A stretch of 64,000 nt of DNA from positions 1,612,001-1,676,000 of the forward strand of contig NC_013523.1 in assembly GCF_000024985.1 (NCBI RefSeq), written 5' to 3'. The position numbers were made by a program, and so were the translations under genes. The stretch is from Sphaerobacter thermophilus DSM 20745. GTDB taxonomy: Bacteria; Chloroflexota; Chloroflexia; Thermomicrobiales; Thermomicrobiaceae. Below, in pieces: positions 15,332-26,137 of this stretch; positions within the stretch are counted from its first letter, which is position 1, and every line of letters begins with the position of its first letter. The notes under the pieces were generated by a model. That model was not told where the DNA came from and searched no databases. It saw nothing but the letters and a program-made list of their open reading frames with translations.

Positions 15332-15627
15332 GTGACACCGACGTGCAGATCGACCGCGCGATCGACGCCGCCCTGGCGGCCGCTGAGGGCAATGTCGGGC
15401 CGTACGACGCGCTGGCACCGGCAGAGCAGGACCTGGCCCTGACGCTGAGCTGCCGGCTGCTGCGGGCGGTCTGCGACGACGTGGCGCGGCGCCTGGCCGA
15501 GGGCACGCTCGCACCGGACCCGGCCTGGCCGGCGGTGCTGGCGGGCGCTCGGCAGGTGATCGCCCAGGCGGCCGCCCTCGGGCTGCCAGTCGGTGAACAG
15601 CCGAATCCGGCGGCCGATGCGGCCTGA
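15328..15627 (+). CDS. Hypothetical element protein
   Basis: 99 residues, ATG at 15328 overlapping the preceding stop (ATGA) with AAGGAGG just upstream. Acidic, Ala-rich helical protein (IDRAIDAALAAAEG) with two cysteines. No family recognised. It is the last gene of the rightward operon. Confidence 0.55.
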   Translation: MSDTDVQIDRAIDAALAAAEGNVGPYDALAPAEQDLALTLSCRLLRAVCDDVARRLAEGTLAPDPAWPAVLAGARQVIAQAAALGLPVGEQPNPAADAA

Positions 15628-15740
15628 CGGGCGCGGGCTGGTTCGGCTGCGTTCCCGGCCATTCGTGCCGACATGCGCAGGAAGGCGGCCAAAGTGCGGC
15701 CGATTGCGACGACGGCGATGGGCGGGGAAGGGGAGGTCGT

Positions 15741-15762
15741 GCGGATAAGAGTTGTTATCCGC
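15741..15762. repeat. Inverted repeat after the element operon
   Basis: GCGGATAA (15741-15748), six-base spacer, TTATCCGC (15755-15762), perfect. AT-rich within GC-rich surroundings. It could be an operator or a weak terminator between the convergent transcription units. Nothing else is recognised in 15628-15877. Confidence 0.55.
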
Positions 15763-15877
15763 AAATCCCGGCCGGCGGCCGCTGCCCGAGTGACCGCGGC
15801 CTGGCCGATTGGACATTCAGTACGCGCGTCGGGGCTCCCCTTTTTTGATTGCGACAGATGCCGCCACTTGACACGCG

Positions 15878-16168
15878 TTATTTGGCCCCAGGACGGGCGA
15901 TCGCGGGGCTACGAGACTGTTTACCTTGCGCGCTCAGATCGCGGCGTATCGGGCCGCCTGGCGCGTTGTACGGCCCGCGCGCGCCGGCGCGCTCAGTCGT
16001 GGCCGGGCGGCGGGCGGGGTACTGCTTACCGTCCCGGCCGGTGATGGTGGCGGCAGGTGGCGAAATTTCGCCAATGCTCATGAGGTCGTTTCGCACCGTG
16101 TCCTTATGCACCCCCACCGCCTTCGCGATCCGGCGCGTGCTCCAGCCCATCCGTCGTAGCTCCCCCAC
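15878..16168 (-). CDS. ParB-like helix-turn-helix protein, probably N-terminally truncated
   Basis: 96 residues if GTG at 16168 is used. The HTH reads WSTRRIAKAVGVHKDTVRND, followed by a TITGRDGKQYPARRP motif common to ParB-like proteins of phages and mobile elements. The normal N-terminal partition-like domain is absent; instead a second damaged copy of the same module lies immediately upstream. Possibly a DNA-binding remnant. Confidence 0.5.
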   Translation of the reverse strand: MGELRRMGWSTRRIAKAVGVHKDTVRNDLMSIGEISPPAATITGRDGKQYPARRPATTERAGARGPYNAPGGPIRRDLSAQGKQSRSPAIARPGAK

Positions 16169-16329
16169 GAGTTCCCGTCCCGGCCGGTGATGGTTTCGTT
16201 CGAGGAAGGTGAGAAATCTTGCTCACCTGATTTCAGGTCGTTCACTACGGTTCGTTGGCTCACCCCCACCGCCTCTGCGATCCGCCGCGTGCTCCAGCCC
16301 GTGCGCCCACGCGTGGGGGAGGCAGGTGG
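16078..16329 (-). pseudogene. Decayed upstream copy of the HTH module
   Basis: In the open frame from 16329, WSTRRIAEAVGVSQRTVVND and ITGRDGN are seen, matching the downstream copy (STRRIAKAVGVHKDTV, ITGRDGK). After ITGRDGN the frame runs out of register with the second copy. The DNA shows a tandem duplication with a period of about 146-152 bases (for example CACCCCCACCGCCT at 16109 and 16261). There is no start codon with its usual N-terminal domain. Confidence 0.6.
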
Positions 16330-16376
16330 TCAAGACTTTCCACCTGCCCAGGTGCATTGATGCAGATGCATCAATG
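16321..16376. repeat. Two adjacent perfect inverted repeats
   Basis: First, GGCAGGTGG (16321-16329) and CCACCTGCC (16340-16348), 9-bp stem with a 10-base loop. Second, CATTGATGCA (16355-16364), GA, TGCATCAATG (16367-16376), 10-bp arms. They separate the 101-aa gene from the HTH module. The second looks like an operator; the first could attenuate leftward transcription. Confidence 0.7.
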
Positions 16377-16444
16377 TGGGGCGTCCCGGCGTCACCCCAC
16401 GACGCCGGGCCGCTGCGGGGGGAGAGGATGGGGGGCTGTGGGGG

Positions 16445-16750
16445 CTAGTCCGGCAGCCGCAGGCAGTAGAACCGGCCGGGCGCCAGGTCCGGGCCGTAGG
16501 ACGCGGCCACGCACTGGTACACGTAGTCTGCGACCTCCTGCCAGTGCTGGTCGAGCAGCGCGCGCGAGGCCGCCGCGTAGGCCCAGTCGCCCCCGGGCGG
16601 GGTGTAGCACGCCTGCAAGCCGGTCTCGTTCAGGAGCGAGGGCGGCGCGCCCGGCTCGCGCTCGTACCAGCACAGCGACCAGCCGAGCCGCAGGAGGGCG
16701 TGCGCCACGACCTCACCGACCGTGGCCACGGGCGCGGCGTCCCGACTCAC
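16445..16750 (-). CDS. Hypothetical element protein (101 aa)
   Basis: GTG start at 16750 overlaps the stop of a 35-codon ORF (GTGA). Tryptophan- and tyrosine-rich: LRLGWSLCWYEREPG, YAAASRALLDQHWQEVADYV. No family recognised. Second gene of the leftward unit controlled by the promoter at 16893-16921, so likely expressed when the divergent repressor is off. Confidence 0.55.
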   Translation of the reverse strand: MSRDAAPVATVGEVVAHALLRLGWSLCWYEREPGAPPSLLNETGLQACYTPPGGDWAYAAASRALLDQHWQEVADYVYQCVAASYGPDLAPGRFYCLRLPD

Positions 16751-16854
16751 GCCACACGCTCCGGGGCGATGCCGGCGGCCGCGAGCAGCGCGTCGAGCAG
16801 CATGGATGCATGGAGTAGCCCCGTATCCTGCGTCATCGGCGTTGTTCCCGCCAT
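16747..16854 (-). CDS. 35-codon small ORF, first of the leftward unit
   Basis: ATG at 16854 with GGACGGAG upstream; the sequence begins MAGTTPMTQDTGLLHASMLL and ends PERVA. Its TGA overlaps the GTG of the next gene, typical of translational coupling. It starts about 32 bases after the predicted transcription start of a consensus promoter. No homologue recognised. Confidence 0.5.
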   Translation of the reverse strand: MAGTTPMTQDTGLLHASMLLDALLAAAGIAPERVA

Positions 16855-16892
16855 CACTCCGTCCTTCCCCTAATCACCGCTCCGGTGACGGC

Positions 16893-16921
16893 ATTGTAAT
16901 GTGTACCTAGTGACATGTCAA
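16893..16921 (-). promoter_or_regulatory. Consensus leftward promoter of the element
   Basis: Minus-strand TTGACA (16921-16916), 17-base spacer, TACAAT (16898-16893): a near-perfect sigma70 promoter. It drives the 35-aa and 101-aa genes. The -35 box overlaps repeated TAGTGACATGT operators, so a repressor there would silence it. Confidence 0.85.
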
Positions 16922-16932
16922 TAGTGACATGT
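16908..16932. promoter_or_regulatory. Putative operator: repeated TAGTGACATGT
   Basis: TAGTGACATGT occurs at 16908-16918 and 16922-16932, a 14-bp direct repeat; the first contains the perfect palindrome TGACATGTCA (16911-16920). The copies cover the -35 boxes of both divergent promoters. The neighbouring Cro/C1-type gene is the natural candidate ligand. Confidence 0.7.
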
Positions 16933-16952
16933 GGCGCGGGACCTGCTACGCT
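16924..16952 (+). promoter_or_regulatory. Rightward promoter for the regulator and recombinase
   Basis: GTGACA (16924-16929), 17-base spacer, TACGCT (16947-16952). Weaker than the divergent leftward promoter. Its -35 lies within the second operator repeat, which would allow autoregulation. Confidence 0.5.
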
Positions 16953-16989
16953 GTGTGGGGTGAACGTGTGGCAGTGGGAGGAAGATCCG

Positions 16990-17214
16990 ATGCCGACGAT
17001 TCGCGAACTCCGTGAGGCGCGCGGGTGGACACAGCAAGATCTTGCCGTGAAGCTGGACGTGGCGGTGTCAACCGTGAGCCTATGGGAGCGGGGCGGCGCG
17101 CTGCCACAAGTGACCCAGCTACGGGCGATGGCCGCGCTCTTTGGCCTCGAGAGTAGCGATGAAATCGACCTGGTGGTGCGACCAGAGGCACGCCGCCGGC
17201 GGCGCGCTAAGTAA
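16990..17214 (+). CDS. XRE (Cro/C1)-family transcriptional regulator
   Basis: 74 residues. ATG at 16990 is chosen over the frame's upstream codons because GGGAGGAAG precedes it and the HTH starts at once. A single helix-turn-helix fills the protein: IRELREARGWTQQDLAVKLD and VSTVSLWERGGALP; the C-terminus is basic (RRRRRAK). It is probably the element's repressor, acting on the TGACATGT sites upstream of its own gene, and is followed 65 bases later by the recombinase. Confidence 0.88.
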   Translation: MPTIRELREARGWTQQDLAVKLDVAVSTVSLWERGGALPQVTQLRAMAALFGLESSDEIDLVVRPEARRRRRAK

Positions 17215-18801
17215 GAAAGATGCCTCGCGCGGTGCCGGCCGCCGAGGCGATGGCAGACACCTGAGCAGGAGGTGCTGCGTTGACCAGTGTAACCGGTCTC
17301 ACGACTAACCGACAGCCCCGGCGCGCGGCGGTCTATCCGCGCGTTTCGTCCAAGCAGCAAGAGGACAACTACTCGCTCGATACGCAACTCGCGGCGTGCA
17401 TCGCCCATGCCGAGCGGCTGGGCTACGTCGTGGAAGAGCGCCACGTCTTCCGCGAGGTCTACACCGGCGTGGATTATTGGGAGCGGCCGCAGATGACGCG
17501 GCTTCGCGAGGCGATCCGGAACGGCGAGATTGACGCGGTTGTGTTCTACAGTGTGGACCGCTTCGCGCGTGACCCGGTTTTCCACATGCTCGGCCTAGCC
17601 GAAGCTCGCCAGTTCGGGGTGAAGTTCCACATCGTTACGGACGATCTAGACCTCTCGGACGATGACGACGTGCTCATGTTCTTCCTGCGCGGCTACGCGG
17701 CCAAACGCGAGTGGCGCGACCTGGCCGAGCGCACGCAACGCGGCCGCCGGGCACGCGCCGCGAAGGGCAAGCCGATCATCGGCCCGAAAGCCCCGTACGG
17801 CCTCGTCTGGAACGAGGAGGAGGGGCGGTATCACGTCAACGAGTCGGAAGCCGTCATTCTCCGCCGCATCGTGCGGGAGCTGCTGGGTGGTGCAACCCTC
17901 CGGCAGGTCAAGAACGGCCTGAACGCCGACGGCATCCCCAGCCCCAGTGGGAAGACGTGGCAGACCTCGACAATCAAGTACCTCGTCTCCCAGCAGCGCT
18001 ATACCGGTGTTGGCGTCGCCTACCAGTACAAGACGACCCGGAAGGGGGATCGCTGGCTCCGCACCGAGGTACCAGACGGCTGGGAAGTCCCGCTGCCGGA
18101 CGGGGTGTATCCGCAGATCATCACGCCGGACGAGTTCGCGGCGATTCAGTCCCGACTCGCGGCCAATCGTGCGCAGGCCACGCGCAACAACCGAGAGCCG
18201 GAAGCCTTCTTGCTGCGCGCCGGCTTCATCCGCTGTGGCCTGTGCGGCCACGTCATGGCGGCATCATCGGCCGGCGGCCGGCGCCGCTATCGTTGTGCGA
18301 CACGCGACAAGGTGGACCCGCCATGCCCACAGACGGTGATAGAGCAGCACGTGATTGATAACGCGGTGTGGGAGCGCGTGGTGACGGTGCTCAAGAACCC
18401 GGAGATCATCGCGCGCGAGCTCGCGCGGTTGCAGGCCGATGACCCGACCGCTCAAGACCTCGACATTGTCGAGCGTGCGCTGAAGGACGTTGAGCGGCAG
18501 CGGGACAACCTGACGCGCCACCTGGCCCTCTTCAGCGACCCAGAGGCTGCCGCGCCGCTCGTGCGGCAGATCGAAGCGCTTGGTGCGCAGATCGCCCAAC
18601 TGAAGCAGCAGCGGGAACACATCCTCGAGCGGCGGCGGGGCTGGGAGACGGCGCAGGACCGGCTCGCAGACCTCGAGTCCTGGTGTCGCCAGGTGGCCGG
18701 CCGTGTGGACACACTCACCTATGAGCAGCGGCGGCTTGCCCTCGAGGCCCTAGGGGTAGAAGTGCGGGTCTTCCCAAAGGGGCACGACCCGCGCTACTGC
18801 A

Positions 18802-21411
<2,610 letters not shown>

Positions 21412-21519
21412 GAGCGGGAACCCCCGTTGTTCGCTTCCATCGTGGTCGCAATGCAGACCATGCTACAGCGCCATTCTACCCCTGGGGCGCCTATCGCGTC
21501 GAACGAGACTAACGATCCC

Positions 21520-23181
21520 CTAGCCGGCGCCCGACCGCAGGTACTCCTCGTATCCGGGGTAGACGCGAGCAGTACCCCGTTCCAGGGCCACGATGCGCCC
21601 GCCGAACGAGCGGAGGAAGGCCCGGTCGTGCACGACCGCGATCACCGTCCCGCCGAAGGCGTCCAGCGCGGCGGCAAAGTGCTCCCGTCCCTCGATGTCC
21701 AGGTGGTTCAACGGCTCGTCGAGCAGCAGGACCGTGCATCCCCGCAGCACCAGCAGCGCGAGTTGGAGGCGTGCTCGCTCACCCAACGAGCACTGCCCCA
21801 CCGGCCGGAGCGCCGCGTCGCCGCTGAACAAGAAGTAGTGCAGGAAGCTCCGCGCCTCCGTCTCGCTCATGGCTCGCTCGCGCAGCGCTGTCTCCAGCAC
21901 CGTGCGCTCCGGGTCGAGCGTCTCCTGTTCCTGAGCCAGAACCCCAAGGCGCACGGTCGAACCTAGCCGCACGGTCCCTGCCGTCGGCGATAGCGTTCCC
22001 TCGATCAGGCGCAGCAGTGTCGTCTTGCCGGAGCCGTTGGGCCCGACCACGGCGATGCGGTCGCCGTGCTGGACATCGAAGCTGACGCCTTCGAAGAGCG
22101 GCGCCTGACCGGGGTAACCGAAGGCGACATCCTCCAGCGACAGGACCGCGCGCCCACCCGGCGGAGCCTCACCGAAGTCGAGCTTGAGCCCCCATCGCGG
22201 CCGCGGCTTCTCCACCCGCTCCTCCGACTCCAGGAACCGCTCGAGCTTCTTCTCGCGTGCCTTCGCGAGTGCGGCCTTCTTGCGCGCCAGGACCCGAACC
22301 CCCGGCTGCCGCGGCGTGGTGGATCGCTCGATCGCCCGCGCCTCCCCCTTGAGACGGCCGACGTCGCTCCGGACGCGATTGATGTACTCCTGTTGCCGCA
22401 CCCACGCTTCTCGCTGCTGCTCAGCCTCCTGTCGGCGCGCTTCCGCGAAGGCGGTGTAGTTCCCAGGGTAGGACCGGACCTGATGGGTCTCCGGGTCGAG
22501 GAACAGGATACGCTCGACCGTCCGGTCGAGGAACTCCCGGTCGTGCGAGACGATGAGCACGGCGCCCGGGAAGCTGGTGAGGAAGCCTTCAAGCCAGACG
22601 AGCGCCTCCACGTCCAGGTGGTTGGTCGGCTCGTCCAGTACCAACATGTCCGGCTCTCGGAGCAGCAGGAGCGCGACACCGAGCCGGGTCTTCTGGCCGC
22701 CGCTCAGGCTGGCGACCGGACGCTGGTGGTCCACCGTACCCAACCCGAGCCCGTCCAGAATGGCCGCCGCACGCTGTTCCCGGTCGTAGCCGCCGAGTGC
22801 TTCGAAGCGAGCCAGGGCCGCGTCGTACGCTTCGAGCGCGCCGTCGCTCGCGTCCTCCGCCAAGCGCGCCCCGGCCTCCGCCAGCGCACGCTCGGCCTCC
22901 ACCCACTCGCGCTGCACCGCGGCGACCGCGTCCGCGATGGTCCACGCTTCCGTCTCTCGCAGCGCCTGCGGCAGGTAGCCGATCTCAGCGTCCCGCGGCG
23001 AGCGGACAACCTCGCCCCGGTCCGGAGTCTCCTCGCCGACGATGCAGCGGAGCAGCGTCGTCTTCCCGGCACCATTCGGGCCGATCAGACCCACCCGCTC
23101 GCCCGTGTTCACCACGAACGAGACATCGTCGAGAATGACCTGTGATCCGTATGACTTGGAGAGATGCTTGACGTGCAGCAC
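21520..23181 (-). CDS. ABC-F family ATPase (ribosome-associated)
   Basis: 553 residues with two ABC domains and no membrane segments. First Walker A GPNGAGKTT with signature LSGGQKTR; second GPNGSGKTT with signature CSLGERARLQ. The domains are joined by a charged linker rich in Arg/Lys/Glu (residues ~240-320), as in EttA/Uup-type translation factors. GTG start at 23181. It lies upstream of secA in the same direction with 108 bases between. Which ABC-F subtype, and whether it confers antibiotic protection, cannot be said. Confidence 0.92.
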   Translation of the reverse strand: MLHVKHLSKSYGSQVILDDVSFVVNTGERVGLIGPNGAGKTTLLRCIVGEETPDRGEVVRSPRDAEIGYLPQALRETEAWTIADAVAAVQREWVEAERALAEAGARLAEDASDGALEAYDAALARFEALGGYDREQRAAAILDGLGLGTVDHQRPVASLSGGQKTRLGVALLLLREPDMLVLDEPTNHLDVEALVWLEGFLTSFPGAVLIVSHDREFLDRTVERILFLDPETHQVRSYPGNYTAFAEARRQEAEQQREAWVRQQEYINRVRSDVGRLKGEARAIERSTTPRQPGVRVLARKKAALAKAREKKLERFLESEERVEKPRPRWGLKLDFGEAPPGGRAVLSLEDVAFGYPGQAPLFEGVSFDVQHGDRIAVVGPNGSGKTTLLRLIEGTLSPTAGTVRLGSTVRLGVLAQEQETLDPERTVLETALRERAMSETEARSFLHYFLFSGDAALRPVGQCSLGERARLQLALLVLRGCTVLLLDEPLNHLDIEGREHFAAALDAFGGTVIAVVHDRAFLRSFGGRIVALERGTARVYPGYEEYLRSGAG

Positions 23182-23418
23182 GACACGCCACCCTTCATCA
23201 TTGAGGCCGATCCGGCTTCATGACGAAGGCTACTGGCGCATCCACTGCTCCCTGAGGGTCCACGTCGCGTCGCACTCGCGACGGTGAAGATCGGTCACGA
23301 TGGTCGCGCAAGGCGCAACAGGGCGAGTATAGACCAGTGCCCCGACCGCGGACAAGCCGTATGATGACACCAGGCACGCGCGGTATCCGCAGCCGCGGGA
23401 CAGCGAGGGCTGGGAGCG

Positions 23419-23829
23419 ATGCAGCGGCGACGTAAGACAGGGACAGAGCGACGAGATGGCCGGGCGGCGACGCCGCGGACCGACTTCCTCGAACGCGTCT
23501 ACGCGGTGGTTCGGCAGATACCACCCGGCCGCGTGACGACCTACGGCCGCATTGCCCGGGCGGTCGGTGCGGCCCGCTCCGCCCGGATGGTCGGCTGGGC
23601 CCTACACCGCTGCCCGCCCGACGTCTCCGACGTGGCTCACCGTGTCGTCAACCGCAACGGGGAGCTGACAGGCGGCTGGGCGTGGGGGCACCCGGCCATC
23701 ATGCGTGCGTTGCTCGAGGATGAGGGGGTCACCTTCGTCGACGAGTTCCAGGTCGATCTGGCGCGGCACCTCTGGGACCCGATGGAGGCAGAGGACACGC
23801 CAGATTCGCGAGGCATCCCAGAGCCCTAG
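23419..23829 (+). CDS. MGMT-family DNA-binding protein lacking the acceptor cysteine
   Basis: 136 residues. Contains the O6-alkylguanine methyltransferase C-terminal fold: [44 protein letters not shown] and a terminal [15 protein letters not shown]. The active-site PCHR is replaced by VAHR, so it cannot accept alkyl groups. It resembles alkyltransferase-like proteins, which bind damaged bases and recruit excision repair. It converges with thiS, overlapping by four bases. Confidence 0.85.
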   Translation: MQRRRKTGTERRDGRAATPRTDFLERVYAVVRQIPPGRVTTYGRIARAVGAARSARMVGWALHRCPPDVSDVAHRVVNRNGELTGGWAWGHPAIMRALLEDEGVTFVDEFQVDLARHLWDPMEAEDTPDSRGIPEP

Positions 23830-24029
23830 CCGCCCCCAACGAAGTGGACGATCTCGAGAGTGTCACCGGGCTCGATCGTGCGCGTCTCGAACTCGGCGCG
23901 CGGCACGATGGACCCGTTGTGCTCCACCGCCACCAGGATCGGCTTGATCCCCTGACGCTTCAGCAGGTCGGCGACGGTCCGGACCCCGTCGACCTGCATC
24001 GGCTTTCCGTTGACGCGAATCTCCATCAT
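23826..24029 (-). CDS. thiS: Sulfur carrier protein ThiS
   Basis: 67 residues, ubiquitin-like fold ([26 protein letters not shown]). It ends in glycines, as needed for adenylation and thiocarboxylation before sulfur donation to ThiG. The natural ending is GG; here it is GGG, a small variation. Last gene of the thi operon, overlapping tenI by four bases. No thiF is in the window. Confidence 0.9.
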   Translation of the reverse strand: MMEIRVNGKPMQVDGVRTVADLLKRQGIKPILVAVEHNGSIVPRAEFETRTIEPGDTLEIVHFVGGG

Positions 24030-24664
24030 GCCTGAATGGATCCTCCTGTTTCGAGCGCTCGGCGGTACGCCGCTGCCGCCGCGCCGGGGTCGGCCGCGGC
24101 CAGCACCCCGGTGATCACCGCGACTCCGTACGCACCGGCCGCGATGACCTCCGGCACACGCTCTGGCGTGATCCCGCCGACGGCAATCACCGGTAGCGGC
24201 GTGGCAGCGGTGACCGCCGCCAGGAAGTCGAGACCGCGTGGCGGCTGACCGGGTTTGCTCCCTGTGGCGTAGATGTGCCCGGCCAGGACGAAGTCGGCAC
24301 CCTCCACCGCAGCGCGCTCGGCCCCCTCGATGTCGTGAACCGAGCGCCCGATCAGCAGGCTCTGCCCGGCGAGGGCGCGCACGTCGCGCGGGCTCAGTGC
24401 CGTCTCGCCGAGCTGGACACCCGCTGCGCCTACGATGAGGGCCACATCGACACGGTCGTTGATGAACAGCGCCGCCCGGTCACCGATCACCCGGTTAAGC
24501 GCCCGCGCCGCCTCGATCAGATCCGCCGCGGGGAGATCCTTCTCCCGCAGATGCACAGCATCGAACCCGGCCTTGACCGCCGCCCACGCGACGTCGGGGA
24601 ACCGGTCCAGCGGGCATCGGCGCCGGTCGCTGACCAGGTGCAAGCGCGGTACGGCCCGGCTCAT
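24026..24664 (-). CDS. tenI: TenI-type thiazole tautomerase / ThiE paralogue
   Basis: 212 residues, TIM-barrel of the ThiE/TenI superfamily: [34 protein letters not shown]. The segment [18 protein letters not shown] is the TenI pattern rather than the GxGPIYPTGTK of ThiE, so it more likely isomerises the thiazole carboxylate product of ThiG. Stop and start codons overlap with its neighbours on both sides. A second thiamine-phosphate synthase cannot be excluded. Confidence 0.8.
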   Translation of the reverse strand: MSRAVPRLHLVSDRRRCPLDRFPDVAWAAVKAGFDAVHLREKDLPAADLIEAARALNRVIGDRAALFINDRVDVALIVGAAGVQLGETALSPRDVRALAGQSLLIGRSVHDIEGAERAAVEGADFVLAGHIYATGSKPGQPPRGLDFLAAVTAATPLPVIAVGGITPERVPEVIAAGAYGVAVITGVLAAADPGAAAAAYRRALETGGSIQA

Positions 24665-25338
24665 GCCCGCGACCTCAACCCCGCCTCGACCGCCTGCCGG
24701 AGCGCTCGTGCGGCCGCTTCCACGTCGTCGGCCGCCACGACGGCCGAGATCACCGCGACACCGACCGCACCGGCGGCGACGACCGGGGTGGCATTGCTCG
24801 CGTTGATCCCGCCGATGCCGACGACGGGGATGCCGACCGCCTCAACGATGCGCGCCAGGTGCTCGACGCCGACGGCCCCCCCGGCGTCGGCCTTGGTGCC
24901 GGTGGGATAGATTGGACCGACGCCCAGGTAGTCGGCGCCGTCCCGCTCGGCAGCGAGCGCCGCCTCGAGCGTCGGCGGCGAGTAGCCGACGATCATCCGT
25001 TCACCAACGAGCGCCCGCGTCTCGGCCACGGGAAGGTCGTCGACGCCGACGTGGACCCCATCCGCGTCGAGGGCCAACGCCAGGTCCACCCGGTCGTTGA
25101 CGATGAACAGCACCCCGGCGTCGCGGCACACCTGCCGCACCTCCCGACCGACCCGCAGCGCCTCCGCCAGCGGGCCCTGCTTCCAGCGCAGTTGAATCGC
25201 CGTCGCACCGCCCGCGATCGCGTCGGCCACGATCCGCGCCTCGTCCCGGCCACGGGCCAGTCTACGGTCGGTCAGCACGTAGAGGCGCAGCGCGTCCGGC
25301 AGGCGCTCCCGCAACTCTGCGCGTCGATTCGCCGCCAC
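24661..25338 (-). CDS. thiE: Thiamine-phosphate synthase ThiE
   Basis: 225 residues. Canonical ThiE motifs: LYVLTDRR, IQLRWKQG (diphosphate/substrate region), FIVNDRVDLALALDADGVHV, VGYSPPT, YLGVGPIYPTGTK and VVGIGGINASNA. It couples HMP-pyrophosphate with thiazole phosphate to give thiamine phosphate. It starts at 25338, one base after the thiG stop. Confidence 0.93.
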   Translation of the reverse strand: MAANRRAELRERLPDALRLYVLTDRRLARGRDEARIVADAIAGGATAIQLRWKQGPLAEALRVGREVRQVCRDAGVLFIVNDRVDLALALDADGVHVGVDDLPVAETRALVGERMIVGYSPPTLEAALAAERDGADYLGVGPIYPTGTKADAGGAVGVEHLARIVEAVGIPVVGIGGINASNATPVVAAGAVGVAVISAVVAADDVEAAARALRQAVEAGLRSRA

Positions 25339-25339
25339 G

Positions 25340-26137
25340 TCAGCGCACCACTCCCTCCAGCGGGCTGCTGGCCGACGCGTACGGCTTCTTCGGGATGCGG
25401 CCGGAGAGATACGCCAGCCGGCCCGCTTCGATCCCCAGGCGCATCGCGCGCGCCATTCCGGCCGGGTTCTTCGCCTGCGCGATGGCGGTGTTGATCAGGC
25501 AGGCGTCCGCCCCAAGCTCCATGGCGAGCGCCGCATCCGACGGCGCACCGATCCCGGCATCCACGATGACCGGCACGTTCGCTTGCTCGATGATGATCTG
25601 GATCTGCCGGAAGTCGGGTAGCCCCTGTCCGGAGCCGATGGGCGATCCCAGCGGCATGACCGTGGCAGTGCCGATCTCTTCCAGCCGCTTCGCCAGCACC
25701 GGGTCGGCGTTGATGTACGGGAGGACGACGAAGCCCTCATCCACCAGCACCCGAGCCGCTTCCAACGTGCCCACGGGATCTGGAAGGAGGTACTTCGGGT
25801 CGGGGATGACCTCCAGCTTGATCCAATCGGACAGGCCCATCGACCGCGCGAGCCGCGCAACTCGGATCGCCTCCTCCGCCGTGGCGCATCCCGCCGTGTT
25901 CGGGAGGATGTGGTACCGCGACCAGTCGATGTCCTCCAGGATGCTGCGACTCTTCGGATCGTCGAAGTCGATCCGGCGGAGCGCTACGGTAATCATCTCG
26001 CAGCCCGACGCCTCGATCGCGGCTTGCATCTCCTCCGTGTTGCGGTACTTGCCGGTACCCAGAATGAGGCGGGAGTTGAAGGTCTTCCCCGCGATGGTCA
26101 GCGGGGTGTCGACGATGGTCGGTTCGGTCTGCATCAC
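25340..26137 (-). CDS. thiG: Thiazole synthase ThiG
   Basis: 265 residues; ATG at 26137 or, equally plausible, at 26134. [10 protein letters not shown] is the N-terminal signature; [11 protein letters not shown] contains the region around the Schiff-base lysine of the family; [21 protein letters not shown] is the phosphate-binding end. ThiG builds the thiazole ring from DXP, an imine and ThiS thiocarboxylate. Overlaps thiD by four bases. Confidence 0.95.
   Translation of the reverse strand: MMQTEPTIVDTPLTIAGKTFNSRLILGTGKYRNTEEMQAAIEASGCEMITVALRRIDFDDPKSRSILEDIDWSRYHILPNTAGCATAEEAIRVARLARSMGLSDWIKLEVIPDPKYLLPDPVGTLEAARVLVDEGFVVLPYINADPVLAKRLEEIGTATVMPLGSPIGSGQGLPDFRQIQIIIEQANVPVIVDAGIGAPSDAALAMELGADACLINTAIAQAKNPAGMARAMRLGIEAGRLAYLSGRIPKKPYASASSPLEGVVR

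Noticed and set aside
15868-15896. TTGACA in the element as a promoter
   Set aside because: No -10-like hexamer at 16-18 bases; GC-rich sequence follows.
22066-23145. A 359-codon plus-strand frame inside the ABC-F gene
   Set aside because: Shadow of the codon usage of the ABC-F gene, which has intact Walker and signature motifs on the other strand.
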